A stretch of 31,316 nt of DNA from a virus: IMG/VR virus record IMGVR_UViG_3300025668_000661, positions 1 to 31,316 of that record; one strand, written 5' to 3'. The translations under genes were made by a program, and so were the position numbers. The notes beneath the pieces are model-generated. The model ran no database searches. It was not told where the DNA came from and was given only the letters and a program-made list of their open reading frames with translations. Shown here in pieces: positions 1 to 7,629 of this stretch (within the stretch, counting starts at the first letter, position 1; every line of letters starts with the position of its first letter).

Positions 1-298
1 ATCGCAGTGTAGCATCGGGATGTTTGGCATAAACTTCTGCTGCTAGTGTATACCAACTTTGACTAAACTCTATATGCCCCTTTACTTCTGGCATAATAGC
101 TTCCATAGCAAGAACTTTCACTTGCGATGGCAGCGGATCTTTAGGACCAACTGTGCCGGCATTTGTACCTACATACCAATGTGTTTCTTTTGCAGCCATT
201 TCCCATGCTGCCTTGTGTCCTTTGTGTGGAGGATTGAATCTTCCAAATATAAGTCCTACTGTTTCACCTGGTGCTTCAAATAGTTGTCTTAGTTTCAT
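1..298 (-). CDS. Cytidylyltransferase-like nucleotidyltransferase, 3' end cut by window
   Basis: The gene starts with ATG at 298, overlapping the previous stop by one base (TAATG), and runs off the left edge after about 99 residues. Residues 15-28 read GLIFGRFNPPHKGH, the nucleotide-binding motif of the HxGH nucleotidyltransferase superfamily (NMN adenylyltransferase, phosphopantetheine adenylyltransferase and glycerol-phosphate cytidylyltransferase types). Such enzymes join a nucleotide to a phosphate-bearing substrate and release pyrophosphate. The second motif (ISSTxxR type) would lie outside the window, so the substrate cannot be assigned. The N-terminus MKLRQLFEA resembles the short T4 capsid-targeting peptide with a possible LxE/A cleavage site, so the protein may be packaged in the head. 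The superfamily is clear; the packaging is inference. Confidence 0.85.
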   Translation of the reverse strand, partial: MKLRQLFEAPGETVGLIFGRFNPPHKGHKAAWEMAAKETHWYVGTNAGTVGPKDPLPSQVKVLAMEAIMPEVKGHIEFSQSWYTLAAEVYAKHPDATLR

Positions 299-1086
299 TA
301 TGCTACGCCCGATCTATTATATGCTTCACGCCACTCTTCTTCTGACATAGGATAAACGTGTCCTGTTTCCCATCTTGCCATTGAAGTTGCTAGTGCAATA
401 GCAGCATCTTGATTTGCTAAAAAGTTAGCAACTGTTTCCTGAGTATCTATTCCTCTACTTTGCATATATCTTATATAACTTGTTACATTGTTATTGCCAG
501 TCCAAGTACTTAATGCATCAGCAAGTGTTTTTCCTCTATAAAGAGATCCATCTAGCAATGCAAATAGAGCTGCTGCGCCATTAATTTTATTTGGAAACAT
601 TGCTATTCTATGTCCTCCGCCAATTCTTGCGCCTGTGTCTTCTCCGCCAAAACGTCTTTGCCAACTTGCTGGATACATACCACCTGGATTGTTAAATCTT
701 ATTGTAGCAGCACGACTTTCTCTACCATTAAAACTTCCACTAGTTGGTTGTAAATCATCAACTGGTTGAATATCAATCTGTTGTCTTCTTGCTACTGCTG
801 TAGGGTTTTCTTTGGGTTCTGCTGTTTTTATTTGTTCTAGTTCTCTAGCTGACATAGAATTAGCAGGGGTGCTTATATTAAAGTCTGTTTTATATGCTGC
901 TACTGCTCTTGTAGTTCTTGGACCATATTTTCCATCTATACCTGTATTACCTACAGTGTATCCTAGTTCCTCTAGCTTGGTTTGTAAAGCACGTACAGCA
1001 TCCTTTTCTTCTTGCGGATAAGGAGGCCCGGCTTGTAATTCTACACCAACATTATTTTCTACAATTTTAAAATCATTGTATCTCAT
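298..1086 (-). CDS. Peptidoglycan-binding and lytic-enzyme-like virion protein
   Basis: The protein has 262 residues. I take ATG at 1086 because it forms an ATGA overlap with the stop of the upstream gene and gives the N-terminus MRYNDFKIVE, like that of its neighbour; an in-frame start at 1182 would lie deep in that gene. Residues about 28-70 form a PG_binding_1 repeat (VRALQTKLEELGY, then GIDGKYGPRT). A low-complexity linker follows. From about residue 128 the sequence has the NNPGG motif (132-136), a tryptophan shortly after it, and a downstream FPNKINGAAALFALL segment. This pattern is found in phage virion peptidoglycan hydrolases of the NNPGN (P5-like) type. It probably acts on the cell wall during entry or exit. 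The first ten residues resemble a T4 capsid-targeting peptide (cleavage after IVE). Catalysis is inferred from motif only. Confidence 0.8.
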   Translation of the reverse strand: MRYNDFKIVENNVGVELQAGPPYPQEEKDAVRALQTKLEELGYTVGNTGIDGKYGPRTTRAVAAYKTDFNISTPANSMSARELEQIKTAEPKENPTAVARRQQIDIQPVDDLQPTSGSFNGRESRAATIRFNNPGGMYPASWQRRFGGEDTGARIGGGHRIAMFPNKINGAAALFALLDGSLYRGKTLADALSTWTGNNNVTSYIRYMQSRGIDTQETVANFLANQDAAIALATSMARWETGHVYPMSEEEWREAYNRSGVA

Positions 1087-2216
1087 GACGGTGTCCATCT
1101 TTTTCTTGGCACTAATTTTACGTTTCCGTATTTTTTGCCCATATCGGCATAACGTACACGACCTTCGCCGTTGGTATCCCAAATATCGCCCTGCTCGCCT
1201 TCTAACTGATCAATAACTTCGTCTTTCATACGTTGTATCATTTTAACAAGTGAAAAAATACTATCTAGTGCATTATTATGTTGCTTGTTTAGATCGTTTA
1301 TTTTTTGTTGCTTTGGCGCACTAACTCTACTATTTTGTAGCCACTCGAAAAAATGCTGTTGACTTAAACTATCTAGTTGTTTGGCTTTTGCAGTTTGATT
1401 TACATAGGTGTAAATTATATTTTTTAGATCACTTAATCCTGCTACACTTTCTAAAAATGGATCAATTTTATTTTTAGCACTATTAGCAAATTGTTCAACT
1501 TTATCTATTGCACCTAAGTTTACATTAACTTTTTTGTTGTTGTAAACTGGACCTAATACAATTAAATCGTTTGTTTTGTCAAACGCACTAAAATCTTGCA
1601 TAGGTTCTTGTGAACTATCAGGTGCGCCAAATGTAGGAAAATATGCATGTCCTACTACCATTATTTTTGCACTGCTGATTTTCCTTCCAAGATCGCTATC
1701 TGCTTTTACATGATAACAAGTTTGAGATTTTGGATTAGGACAGAATGTATATACACCATTATCTTGTTCTGGTGGATTTAAAAACAGTCCGTCTGCGTAA
1801 ACATACCCAACAAAATCTTCGGGTGTAGCACGATCAAAAAATTCATAAAGACTAGCAAATTGATTACCAAATTCTTTACGTGCTTCAATTTCTTCTGGAG
1901 TTTTAGGCGAACCTGATTTATTAATAATAAAATCTGCTACTTCTTCTGGCGAAGTTGCAGCGGCACCTTTCGCCCAAGCATTATGTCCTGCTAATACAAG
2001 CGGCCCGCCCTTTTCAGCTCTACCCCAATATATTTGTGGATTGCCATCCCATTTCATGCGTATACTATTAGCACCGCTTTCTGTGGCAATATCTTTAAGA
2101 TGTTCTAAAGCTTCTATAGTTCCACTTACTCCATAGAAAAAAACTAGGTCTTCTAGATGATTAAATGCTCTACCTAATTGTTTTGCTTCTACTAAACGGA
2201 ACTCTTGATATCTCAT
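1083..2216 (-). CDS. Conserved T4-like phage protein with ligase-like KxDG motif
   Basis: This 377-residue protein begins MRYQEFRLVEA, closely matching the T4 internal-protein capsid-targeting peptide (basic and aromatic residues, then LxE/A). Residues 55-58 are KWDG, followed by a basic residue, like motif I (KxDG) of covalent nucleotidyltransferases such as DNA and RNA ligases. Residues 141-143 (ADG, in YVYADGLFL) could be motif III. EGRV at 351-354 and VKLV at 366-369 near the C-terminus resemble motifs IV and V. The gap between motif I and motif IV is much longer than in ordinary ligases and contains a helical, Gln/Lys-rich insertion at about 230-345. The family appears to be conserved among marine T4-like phages without a firm function. 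ATGA overlaps on both sides place it in one operon with its neighbours. A ligase-like fold is a hypothesis. Confidence 0.85.
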   Translation of the reverse strand: MRYQEFRLVEAKQLGRAFNHLEDLVFFYGVSGTIEALEHLKDIATESGANSIRMKWDGNPQIYWGRAEKGGPLVLAGHNAWAKGAAATSPEEVADFIINKSGSPKTPEEIEARKEFGNQFASLYEFFDRATPEDFVGYVYADGLFLNPPEQDNGVYTFCPNPKSQTCYHVKADSDLGRKISSAKIMVVGHAYFPTFGAPDSSQEPMQDFSAFDKTNDLIVLGPVYNNKKVNVNLGAIDKVEQFANSAKNKIDPFLESVAGLSDLKNIIYTYVNQTAKAKQLDSLSQQHFFEWLQNSRVSAPKQQKINDLNKQHNNALDSIFSLVKMIQRMKDEVIDQLEGEQGDIWDTNGEGRVRYADMGKKYGNVKLVPRKRWTPS

Positions 2217-2548
2217 TGATCTAATTCGTCCTTAATAATCTGCCCAGCTATAACACTACGTTCGCCTTTATTGATTAAAGTTTTTGGATCATGTGGTATT
2301 TTATATTTTTTACAATACTCTGTTATACCTGTATTGATCATCTTGTTTATAAGGTTACGATCAATTGCTTTGATATTTTTTTTGTTCAATTGAATATGGT
2401 CTGATATTGGAAAAAAATGTTTTCTATAAAACATAGGATCGTTACGCATAAAGATAACCAAATCTTCTCCTAAATCAAATGGCAACGGTTCAAAGATAGG
2501 TCTATCTTTGTCTATTTCCATATCATGAAATTCGTTAATTTTTACCAT
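2213..2548 (-). CDS. Small conserved hypothetical protein
   Basis: This is a 111-residue protein. ATG at 2548 overlaps the upstream stop by seven bases; an earlier in-frame start at 2563 would only add residues inside the neighbouring gene. It reads MVKINEFHDMEIDKDR, then a segment with VIFMRNDPMFYRKHFFP, and ends in a Lys-rich helical half. I recognise the FMRNDPxFYRK pattern as typical of small T4-like marine phage proteins of unknown function. There is no signal peptide, membrane segment or catalytic motif. The gene lies between the PG-binding head-associated protein and the KWDG protein in one tightly overlapping operon, which suggests a virion or head-related role. Its N-terminus (MVKINEFHDME) is a weaker match to a capsid-targeting peptide. 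Confidence 0.85.
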   Translation of the reverse strand: MVKINEFHDMEIDKDRPIFEPLPFDLGEDLVIFMRNDPMFYRKHFFPISDHIQLNKKNIKAIDRNLINKMINTGITEYCKKYKIPHDPKTLINKGERSVIAGQIIKDELDQ

Positions 2549-3834
2549 TTTCTGCAACTCCAATATCTTGCCTTATGACGCGGCCCCGGATTAGAACAGT
2601 TATGTCTTGCACGGAAACTTTTTCTACGTGCAGCATTACTTTTTTTGATTTTAGCACCTTTTTGTCCAAAGTTAACTTTGACTACATTGCCCTTTGGATT
2701 TTTAACGTATACTTTAAACTTCTTGGTATCGCCTTGCATAGGCTTGCCTAGTTTAACTTTACGACCTTGGTACTCTGCTTCATCTAATTCTTCGTCTTCG
2801 TTGTAATACAAAACTCCATAGTCTTCATAAAATTTATCATCATCGTCGTATGTTTGTTCTTCAATACTTTCTCGTGGTTCTGCTAATGTTCTTAATGCAT
2901 CCATTTCTTTTGACGTTAATACTATTCGCTCGTCAAATTCTACAGCTGCCAATGCTTGTGCAAATCGTCTGTCTCTTATTAGCTGTGCTATTTGTTGTCT
3001 TGCTTCTGCTTCAGATGGTCTTGAGTTTATATTACTAATAGTACTTGGAGCTGAAGGACCAGGGTCTCTCTCTATTCTAATTCCCTGACTAGTAAATAAA
3101 GGTCCTTCAGGATTTCCTGGAGGTGTACCAGATATAGGTGTTCTAGGCAATAATAACTTTGGATTGTTTCTATTACCAAAATCGCTTATAGTAACAACTT
3201 CGTGTGTTCTAATATATCTTCTATATAGTTCTGGAGTATAATCAAATACATAGTCATTTAATCGTCCAACTACTAGGCGTGTTACTTCTCTTGGATTTCC
3301 TGGTGTACCTACTTCATTTTCCCAGTCACCACCTTTGCGTAAGTTTCCAGAGTTGCGTGGGTTACCCATACTAGCTATAGCTGCTTGAGTTTGTCCTCCT
3401 GCTAATCCATCAACAGTAATACCGGCACGTCTTTGAAATGCTTTTAAAGCAGTTTCAGTTCCGCCTCCAAAAATACCATCAACTGGTCCCGGGTCAAATC
3501 CTAAGTCCTTTAGTTGCTGTTGCAATACTTTTACTTCGTCGCCTCTGTTACCTCTACGTAATGTAGCTTCTGATAATAAGGATTCGCTTATTTCTAACTC
3601 AAAATTGTCATGTCCTAAATCAAATAATCTCATGGTTATTTCCTCTACAAGTTCTTCTAATCTGTTTTCGTTAATAGTATTATGTAAATTATATTCTATT
3701 CCGCTACCGTTGTCGTAGTCAAAGGAATATGCTTCGGATATGCTTTCTGTAAGTATTCCGGTATTAATTTCTAAATTTTCATAAACTTTTTGTGTGTTTG
3801 TTTGCTGAGGAAATAAAATTGTAACAGTGTGCAT
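2542..3834 (-). CDS. PG-binding protein with basic C-terminal domain, probable processed head protein
   Basis: The protein has 430 residues. An acidic N-terminal region (1-89) ends in SLLSEA and is followed by a PG_binding_1 domain at about 95-155 (RGDEVKVLQQQLKDLGF, then VDGIFGGGTE). The middle region is Pro/Arg-rich and probably flexible. An acidic stretch ends in LDEA at 350-353. The last 78 residues are strongly basic and end in a Cys/Trp/Arg-rich module (RHNCSNPGPR, then RYWSCRKW) that I recognise from T4-like marine phage proteins. The LSE/A and LDE/A sites match the (L/I)xE specificity of the T4 gp21 prohead protease, so the protein may be cut into an acidic propeptide, a PG-binding core and a basic DNA-binding-like tail. 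The start is ATG at 3834 behind GAGGAG. Processing is inferred. Confidence 0.85.
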   Translation of the reverse strand: MHTVTILFPQQTNTQKVYENLEINTGILTESISEAYSFDYDNGSGIEYNLHNTINENRLEELVEEITMRLFDLGHDNFELEISESLLSEATLRRGNRGDEVKVLQQQLKDLGFDPGPVDGIFGGGTETALKAFQRRAGITVDGLAGGQTQAAIASMGNPRNSGNLRKGGDWENEVGTPGNPREVTRLVVGRLNDYVFDYTPELYRRYIRTHEVVTISDFGNRNNPKLLLPRTPISGTPPGNPEGPLFTSQGIRIERDPGPSAPSTISNINSRPSEAEARQQIAQLIRDRRFAQALAAVEFDERIVLTSKEMDALRTLAEPRESIEEQTYDDDDKFYEDYGVLYYNEDEELDEAEYQGRKVKLGKPMQGDTKKFKVYVKNPKGNVVKVNFGQKGAKIKKSNAARRKSFRARHNCSNPGPRHKARYWSCRKW

Positions 3835-3847
3835 TTATTATCACTCC

Positions 3848-4192
3848 TCAATGATTTAAAACTATAGATTGTACTGCACCGTCAGTCCAATTGCTTACAT
3901 AAGTTCGTACCCAAACATAGTTACCTGTGAAATTGTATATGTAACTTCCGTCACCATCTGTATTTTCGGTAGTAGGTAATGTAAACCAGTCTTCATCTGT
4001 AGGATCTGTTGCAAGTGTGCCTTGCATTACTACATTTCCTTTGAATCCGCTCACATTATACTGAACGCTGTGTAAACCGTCACTACGTCCGTAGTATCCG
4101 TCACCTTTAAATTTGTCACCAGTGATAGTCTCAGACGTACTATCTCCTGGATGTGTTTGATTAGATAAAATTATTTCACTTGTACTTGGCAT
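3848..4192 (-). CDS. Small beta-rich virion protein
   Basis: A 114-residue protein with no signal peptide and no membrane segment. It is rich in Gly, Thr, Asp, Tyr and Trp in an alternating pattern that suggests a beta-sandwich. It contains FKGNVVMQGTLATDPTDEDW and ends in VWVRTYVSNWTDGAVQSIVLNH, a pattern I associate with phage decoration, fibre or neck-type structural proteins rather than an enzyme. It starts at ATG 4192 without any visible Shine-Dalgarno sequence. A perfect T4-type late promoter core (GATAAATA, 4205-4198) places the predicted +1 on the A of the ATG, so the late mRNA may be leaderless. The late promoter supports a virion role; the exact position in the particle is unknown. 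Confidence 0.8.
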   Translation of the reverse strand: MPSTSEIILSNQTHPGDSTSETITGDKFKGDGYYGRSDGLHSVQYNVSGFKGNVVMQGTLATDPTDEDWFTLPTTENTDGDGSYIYNFTGNYVWVRTYVSNWTDGAVQSIVLNH

Positions 4193-4197
4193 AATAC

Positions 4198-4205
4198 TAT
4201 TTATC
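4198..4205 (-). promoter_or_regulatory. T4-type late promoter
   Basis: The minus strand reads GATAAATAGTATTATG, an excellent match to the T4 late consensus TATAAATACTATT. It overlaps the TAG stop of the upstream gene. Counting from the T4 numbering (motif -13 to -6), +1 falls on 4192, the first base of the start codon of the small beta-rich virion gene. Confidence 0.65.
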
Positions 4206-4882
4206 TATTCTGCTACATACACTAATTTCTCTAATCTAGCAATGTTATCGCCTACCATCAATTCTGCTATTAACAATGTTTGAGAATTTTTAACATAAAA
4301 GTAATATCCTTTGACCCATCCGTTATGCAAACATTCTTCTTTTGCAACGTCACCCATTTTTGCTAATTTTGGATTAGCATCTACCCATTTTGCTAAACTT
4401 GGTTGTCCTTTTTTAGGTCCTAGAGTAACTTTATACTGGTATTCCGGTTCTTTGTCAACTAAAATAATGTTTTTATCAGATTGTAGAGCAGCAAGTTTAT
4501 TAGGATTCGGCTCCCAAAAATTTGCCACTGCACATTGATTTATAATTTTTGTGCAAAAATCTCTATCATTTGTGTATATAAACAGGGTATTGACTTCAAC
4601 TCTAATTTTATAGCAATCGTGTTTTAACAGTATACGATAAAGATTTATAGCATCATAGAAGTTTGTCGTAGAGATAGGATAATTAAACCTACCTCTACTA
4701 ACAATCACTTGTTCGTCTGTACTACGAATGGTAGCGTTGAGTTCGTCAAGTACTTGTTTTGTCCAACTCAACTTACCAGCACGTTGTCGCTCTGTTCTAA
4801 AGTGACCCGCAAGTCCATTATAGATTTCTATTTTGTATATATACTCGCCATAATGTAATTTTTTAGTTTCACACAGCCTCAA
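4205..4882 (-). CDS. Conserved phage protein of unknown function
   Basis: A 225-residue protein that I cannot assign. It begins RLCETKKLHYGEYIYKIEI after a TTG start at 4882, 14 bases inside the end of clpA. No ATG lies nearby in frame, and the conserved-looking ETKxLHYGEYxYK segment would be lost by any later start. The middle is an alternating charged and hydrophobic globular sequence. The C-terminal half contains KVTLGPKKGQPSLAKWVDANP and then GYYFYVKNSQTLLIAELMVG, suggesting an alpha/beta fold. There are no membrane segments, zinc ligands or nucleotide-binding motifs. Translational coupling to clpA suggests that it is made together with the protease chaperone. An internal sigma-70-like promoter lies at 4430-4458. 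It may be involved in host takeover, but the sequence does not show this. Confidence 0.85.
   Translation of the reverse strand: MRLCETKKLHYGEYIYKIEIYNGLAGHFRTERQRAGKLSWTKQVLDELNATIRSTDEQVIVSRGRFNYPISTTNFYDAINLYRILLKHDCYKIRVEVNTLFIYTNDRDFCTKIINQCAVANFWEPNPNKLAALQSDKNIILVDKEPEYQYKVTLGPKKGQPSLAKWVDANPKLAKMGDVAKEECLHNGWVKGYYFYVKNSQTLLIAELMVGDNIARLEKLVYVAE
4430..4458 (-). promoter_or_regulatory. Possible internal sigma-70 promoter
   Basis: On the minus strand TTGACA (4458-4453) is followed after exactly 17 bases by TATAAA (4435-4430). It lies inside the coding sequence of the 225-residue unknown protein, pointing towards the small structural genes. The match is strong, but in AT-rich DNA a coding coincidence is possible, and those downstream genes already have a late promoter. 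Confidence 0.35.
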
Positions 4883-7115
4883 CAGTTACGGTTTCCTCTA
4901 TTAAATTCAATTTTTCACCATCGCTGTCTATTCTAACTTTACCACCGTCTTTAAGAGAACCAAATAACATAATTTTACTAAGCGGTTTTTTAATTTCGTT
5001 ATCAATTACACGCTGCAAAGGCCTTGCACCCATAAGAGGATCGAACCCACTATCTACTAGATAATCTAATGCCTCGTCTGACACTGTTACTTCAATCTTT
5101 TTAGCAGTAAGTTTATTTTTTAGTTCTAGTAAAAACTTGCCTACAATTTTTAGCATTACAGGCTTTTCAAGTTTACCAAATGTAATTACACCATCAAGCC
5201 TGTTTCTAAATTCTGGTGCAAAGTATTTTTTCAACTCCGAGTCGTCATATTCTTTTTGTAATGCTTCACCAAATCCTATGTTATTTTTTTCTGCTTCTTT
5301 TGCGCCTAAGTTTGTAGTTAAGATTAAGGTACAATTTCTACCATCAGCTTCTTTACCATTACTACCGGTAACTCTGCCATTATCCATTAATTGCAATAAG
5401 ATACTACTTACATCAGGATGTGCTTTTTCTATTTCATCTAACAACAATACACAATTTGGATGTTCTTGTAATTTTGTTATTAATTGACCTGCATCTTCTT
5501 CAAACCCAACATAACCAGGAGGAGAACCTATAAGTTTACTAATACTGTGTTTTTCTTGATACTCACTCATATCAAATCTTACAAGTTGTACACCTAGTTG
5601 AGATGCAAGTTGTTTTGCAAGTTCAGTTTTACCTACACCTGTTGGGCCCATAAACACATAACTACCAACAGGTTTGTCTTCTTCTTTTAAGCCTGCTTGA
5701 GCTACTAAGATTTTATCAACAATTGTATCAACAGCATTGTCTTGCCCGTATACATTTGCTTTTAAATTCTTTTCTAAATGTATAAGGTTTTCGCTTTCAC
5801 GTTCTTTTACTTGATCTTCTGGTATTTTTATCATTTTTGCAAGTTCAAATTGTACATTTTCTTTACCTACAACTTTGTCTTCTGTTTGATTATTAACCTT
5901 AAATCTGCTGCAAGCAACGTCAATAAGATCGATTGCCTTGTCTGGCAATTTTTTATCAGTTTGATATTTTATACTCAAGTCAACTGCTGCTTCAATAGCG
6001 TCTGCTGTGATTTGTGTTGCATGATAATCTTCGTAATATTTTTTTAGTCCTGTGAGAATTTTTACTGTGTTTTCTCTACTTGGTTCATCAATACTTACAC
6101 GTTGGAATCTACGCATAAGAGCTCTATCTTTTTCAAATGCTTTTCTAAATTCGTCCCATGTTGTACTTGCAATTACTTTTATGTTACCTTTTGCAAGTGC
6201 AGGTTTTAACATATTTGCAAGATCATTTGAATTACCTTGTCCGCTCGCTCCAGCACCACTAATCATGTGTGCTTCGTCAATAAACATAATTGTTTTGCCT
6301 TTTTTCTGCAATCCTTCGAGTACGAGTTTAAAACGCTCTTCAAAATCTCCTCTATATTTACTACCAGCAAGCATAGCACCAATATCTAAACTATAAACTG
6401 CATATTCTTTCAAAAACTCTGGTACATCACCGTTGACAATTTTATGTGCAAGTCCTTCTGCAATAGCAGTTTTACCAACACCCGGATCACCTACCATTAG
6501 TACATTGCTTTTTGTACGTCTTCCTAGTGCAAGTGCAACTTGCTCAATTTCCTCACTGCGTCCAATCACTGGATCAATTTTTTCAGCTTGTACTTCAGCA
6601 TTTAAATCTGTTGTAAACTCTTTAAGTGCTTTGTTGAGTTGTCCTACATTTGCATCACTTACTTCAGAATAAATGTCTTCAGAATCTGTACTAACATATG
6701 CACTAAATTTGTCTTTATTTACACCATTTTCTCTAAGTATATAGTTGCTATAAGATTTCTTTTCACTTAGTATGCTCATAAAAACATCAACAACTTCGAT
6801 GTTATTGCGTCCACTAAATAACACCTGTGTAAAAGCACGGTTAATTACACGTTCAACAACTGAAGTTTTTTTAGGCTTATATTTGCCTTCTGTTTCGATT
6901 TTAATATCGTCACATTTATTTTTCAAATACATTTCTGTAGTTTTTCTAATATGTGCTACATCGACACCAAAGCCAGTAAGAGTTTTTTCAAACTTCTCTT
7001 CACATAACATTGCAAAAAGTAGATGTTCTAAAGTTACGTATTCGTGCTTTAATTTTTTTGCATCATTTATCGCTTTATCGAATACAATTGCTACTTCTTT
7101 ACTTGGTTCAACCAA
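4869..7115 (-). CDS. clpA: ClpA-type AAA+ unfoldase
   Basis: This 748-residue protein is close to bacterial ClpA in length. The N-domain (about 1-145) has the Clp_N repeats. The first AAA+ module has Walker A GDPGVGKT at 209-216, the pore loop KYRG near 253 and Walker B IMFIDEAH at about 276-283. The second has Walker A GPTGVGKT at 490-497, pore loop GYVGFEE at 534-540 and Walker B VLLLDEIE. NNIGF at 611-615 matches the IGF/L loop with which ClpA and ClpX dock onto ClpP. There is no long ClpB coiled-coil middle domain. It should unfold proteins and feed them to a host ClpP; no ClpP or ClpS is in the window. The start is TTG at 7115 behind AAGGAG, eight bases inside the deformylase gene. A phage-encoded, apparently complete ClpA is unusual. 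Confidence 0.95.
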   Translation of the reverse strand: MVEPSKEVAIVFDKAINDAKKLKHEYVTLEHLLFAMLCEEKFEKTLTGFGVDVAHIRKTTEMYLKNKCDDIKIETEGKYKPKKTSVVERVINRAFTQVLFSGRNNIEVVDVFMSILSEKKSYSNYILRENGVNKDKFSAYVSTDSEDIYSEVSDANVGQLNKALKEFTTDLNAEVQAEKIDPVIGRSEEIEQVALALGRRTKSNVLMVGDPGVGKTAIAEGLAHKIVNGDVPEFLKEYAVYSLDIGAMLAGSKYRGDFEERFKLVLEGLQKKGKTIMFIDEAHMISGAGASGQGNSNDLANMLKPALAKGNIKVIASTTWDEFRKAFEKDRALMRRFQRVSIDEPSRENTVKILTGLKKYYEDYHATQITADAIEAAVDLSIKYQTDKKLPDKAIDLIDVACSRFKVNNQTEDKVVGKENVQFELAKMIKIPEDQVKERESENLIHLEKNLKANVYGQDNAVDTIVDKILVAQAGLKEEDKPVGSYVFMGPTGVGKTELAKQLASQLGVQLVRFDMSEYQEKHSISKLIGSPPGYVGFEEDAGQLITKLQEHPNCVLLLDEIEKAHPDVSSILLQLMDNGRVTGSNGKEADGRNCTLILTTNLGAKEAEKNNIGFGEALQKEYDDSELKKYFAPEFRNRLDGVITFGKLEKPVMLKIVGKFLLELKNKLTAKKIEVTVSDEALDYLVDSGFDPLMGARPLQRVIDNEIKKPLSKIMLFGSLKDGGKVRIDSDGEKLNLIEETVTVEAV

Positions 7116-7629
7116 CTGCTTGTCTCCTTAATTTTTTTCTTTTTCTTACTGCTATGTCATACGTAAGTTTGCTTACACGATTCATGTATTGTATACCGTG
7201 TAAATGATCATATTCGTGTAAAAATACTCTAGCATCTAATCCATCAAACTTCTCTTCTACATGTATAACACTTTTCATGTCACTTGTCAAGGTATCAAAT
7301 TCAACAATTACACTTACTGGTCTGTTTACTTTCAAAAATAGATCAGGATAACTTAGGCAACCTTCTAGACCTTTTTCTTTTTCGTTTGACATTCCTTTAA
7401 TCACCGGATTGATTACAGTTGTGATATCTCCGTGTGTTTTATTTTTATTAGTTCTCATAATAAAAATTTGGAAGGGAAATCCAACTTGATTTGCACTAAG
7501 TCCTAAGCCTTGCTCTTGTTTTAATATGTCTAGCATATCAAGAACTACAGGTGCAGGATGCATAGTTTCTAGATCAAACGGTTTTACTGCTTGGCTAAGA
7601 AGTGGATGAGGTCCTTGTATTAATTCCAT
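7108..7629 (-). CDS. def: Peptide deformylase
   Basis: The 173-residue protein has all three deformylase motifs: GLGLSANQ at 41-48 (usual GxGxAAxQ), EGCLS at 89-93 with metal-ligand Cys91, and HEYDH at 138-142 with catalytic Glu139 and two His ligands. It removes the formyl group from the N-terminal methionine of new proteins, using a bound metal such as Fe2+. The start at ATG 7629 gives the normal N-terminus (IQGPHPLL). It overlaps the end of dnaJ by 35 bases and has AGGAAT upstream. The C-terminus carries a short basic tail (RKRKKLRR). Phage deformylases are known in marine T4-like phages, where they are thought to help with rapid turnover or assembly of new proteins. Here the gene overlaps clpA. 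Confidence 0.96.
   Translation of the reverse strand: MELIQGPHPLLSQAVKPFDLETMHPAPVVLDMLDILKQEQGLGLSANQVGFPFQIFIMRTNKNKTHGDITTVINPVIKGMSNEKEKGLEGCLSYPDLFLKVNRPVSVIVEFDTLTSDMKSVIHVEEKFDGLDARVFLHEYDHLHGIQYMNRVSKLTYDIAVRKRKKLRRQAVG
7262..7290 (-). promoter_or_regulatory. Possible sigma-70 promoter for clpA inside def
   Basis: The minus strand has TTGACA (7290-7285), a 17-base spacer and TATACA (7267-7262) within the deformylase coding sequence. The predicted transcript would start near 7255, about 140 bases before the clpA start, allowing clpA to be expressed separately from dnaJ and def. It is a sequence match only. Confidence 0.4.

Noticed and set aside
1087-1182. An upstream in-frame start that would lengthen the PG-binding protein to 294 residues
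   Set aside because: It would lie 100 bases inside the KWDG gene and add an unconserved-looking basic stretch; the ATGA start at 1086 fits the neighbours.
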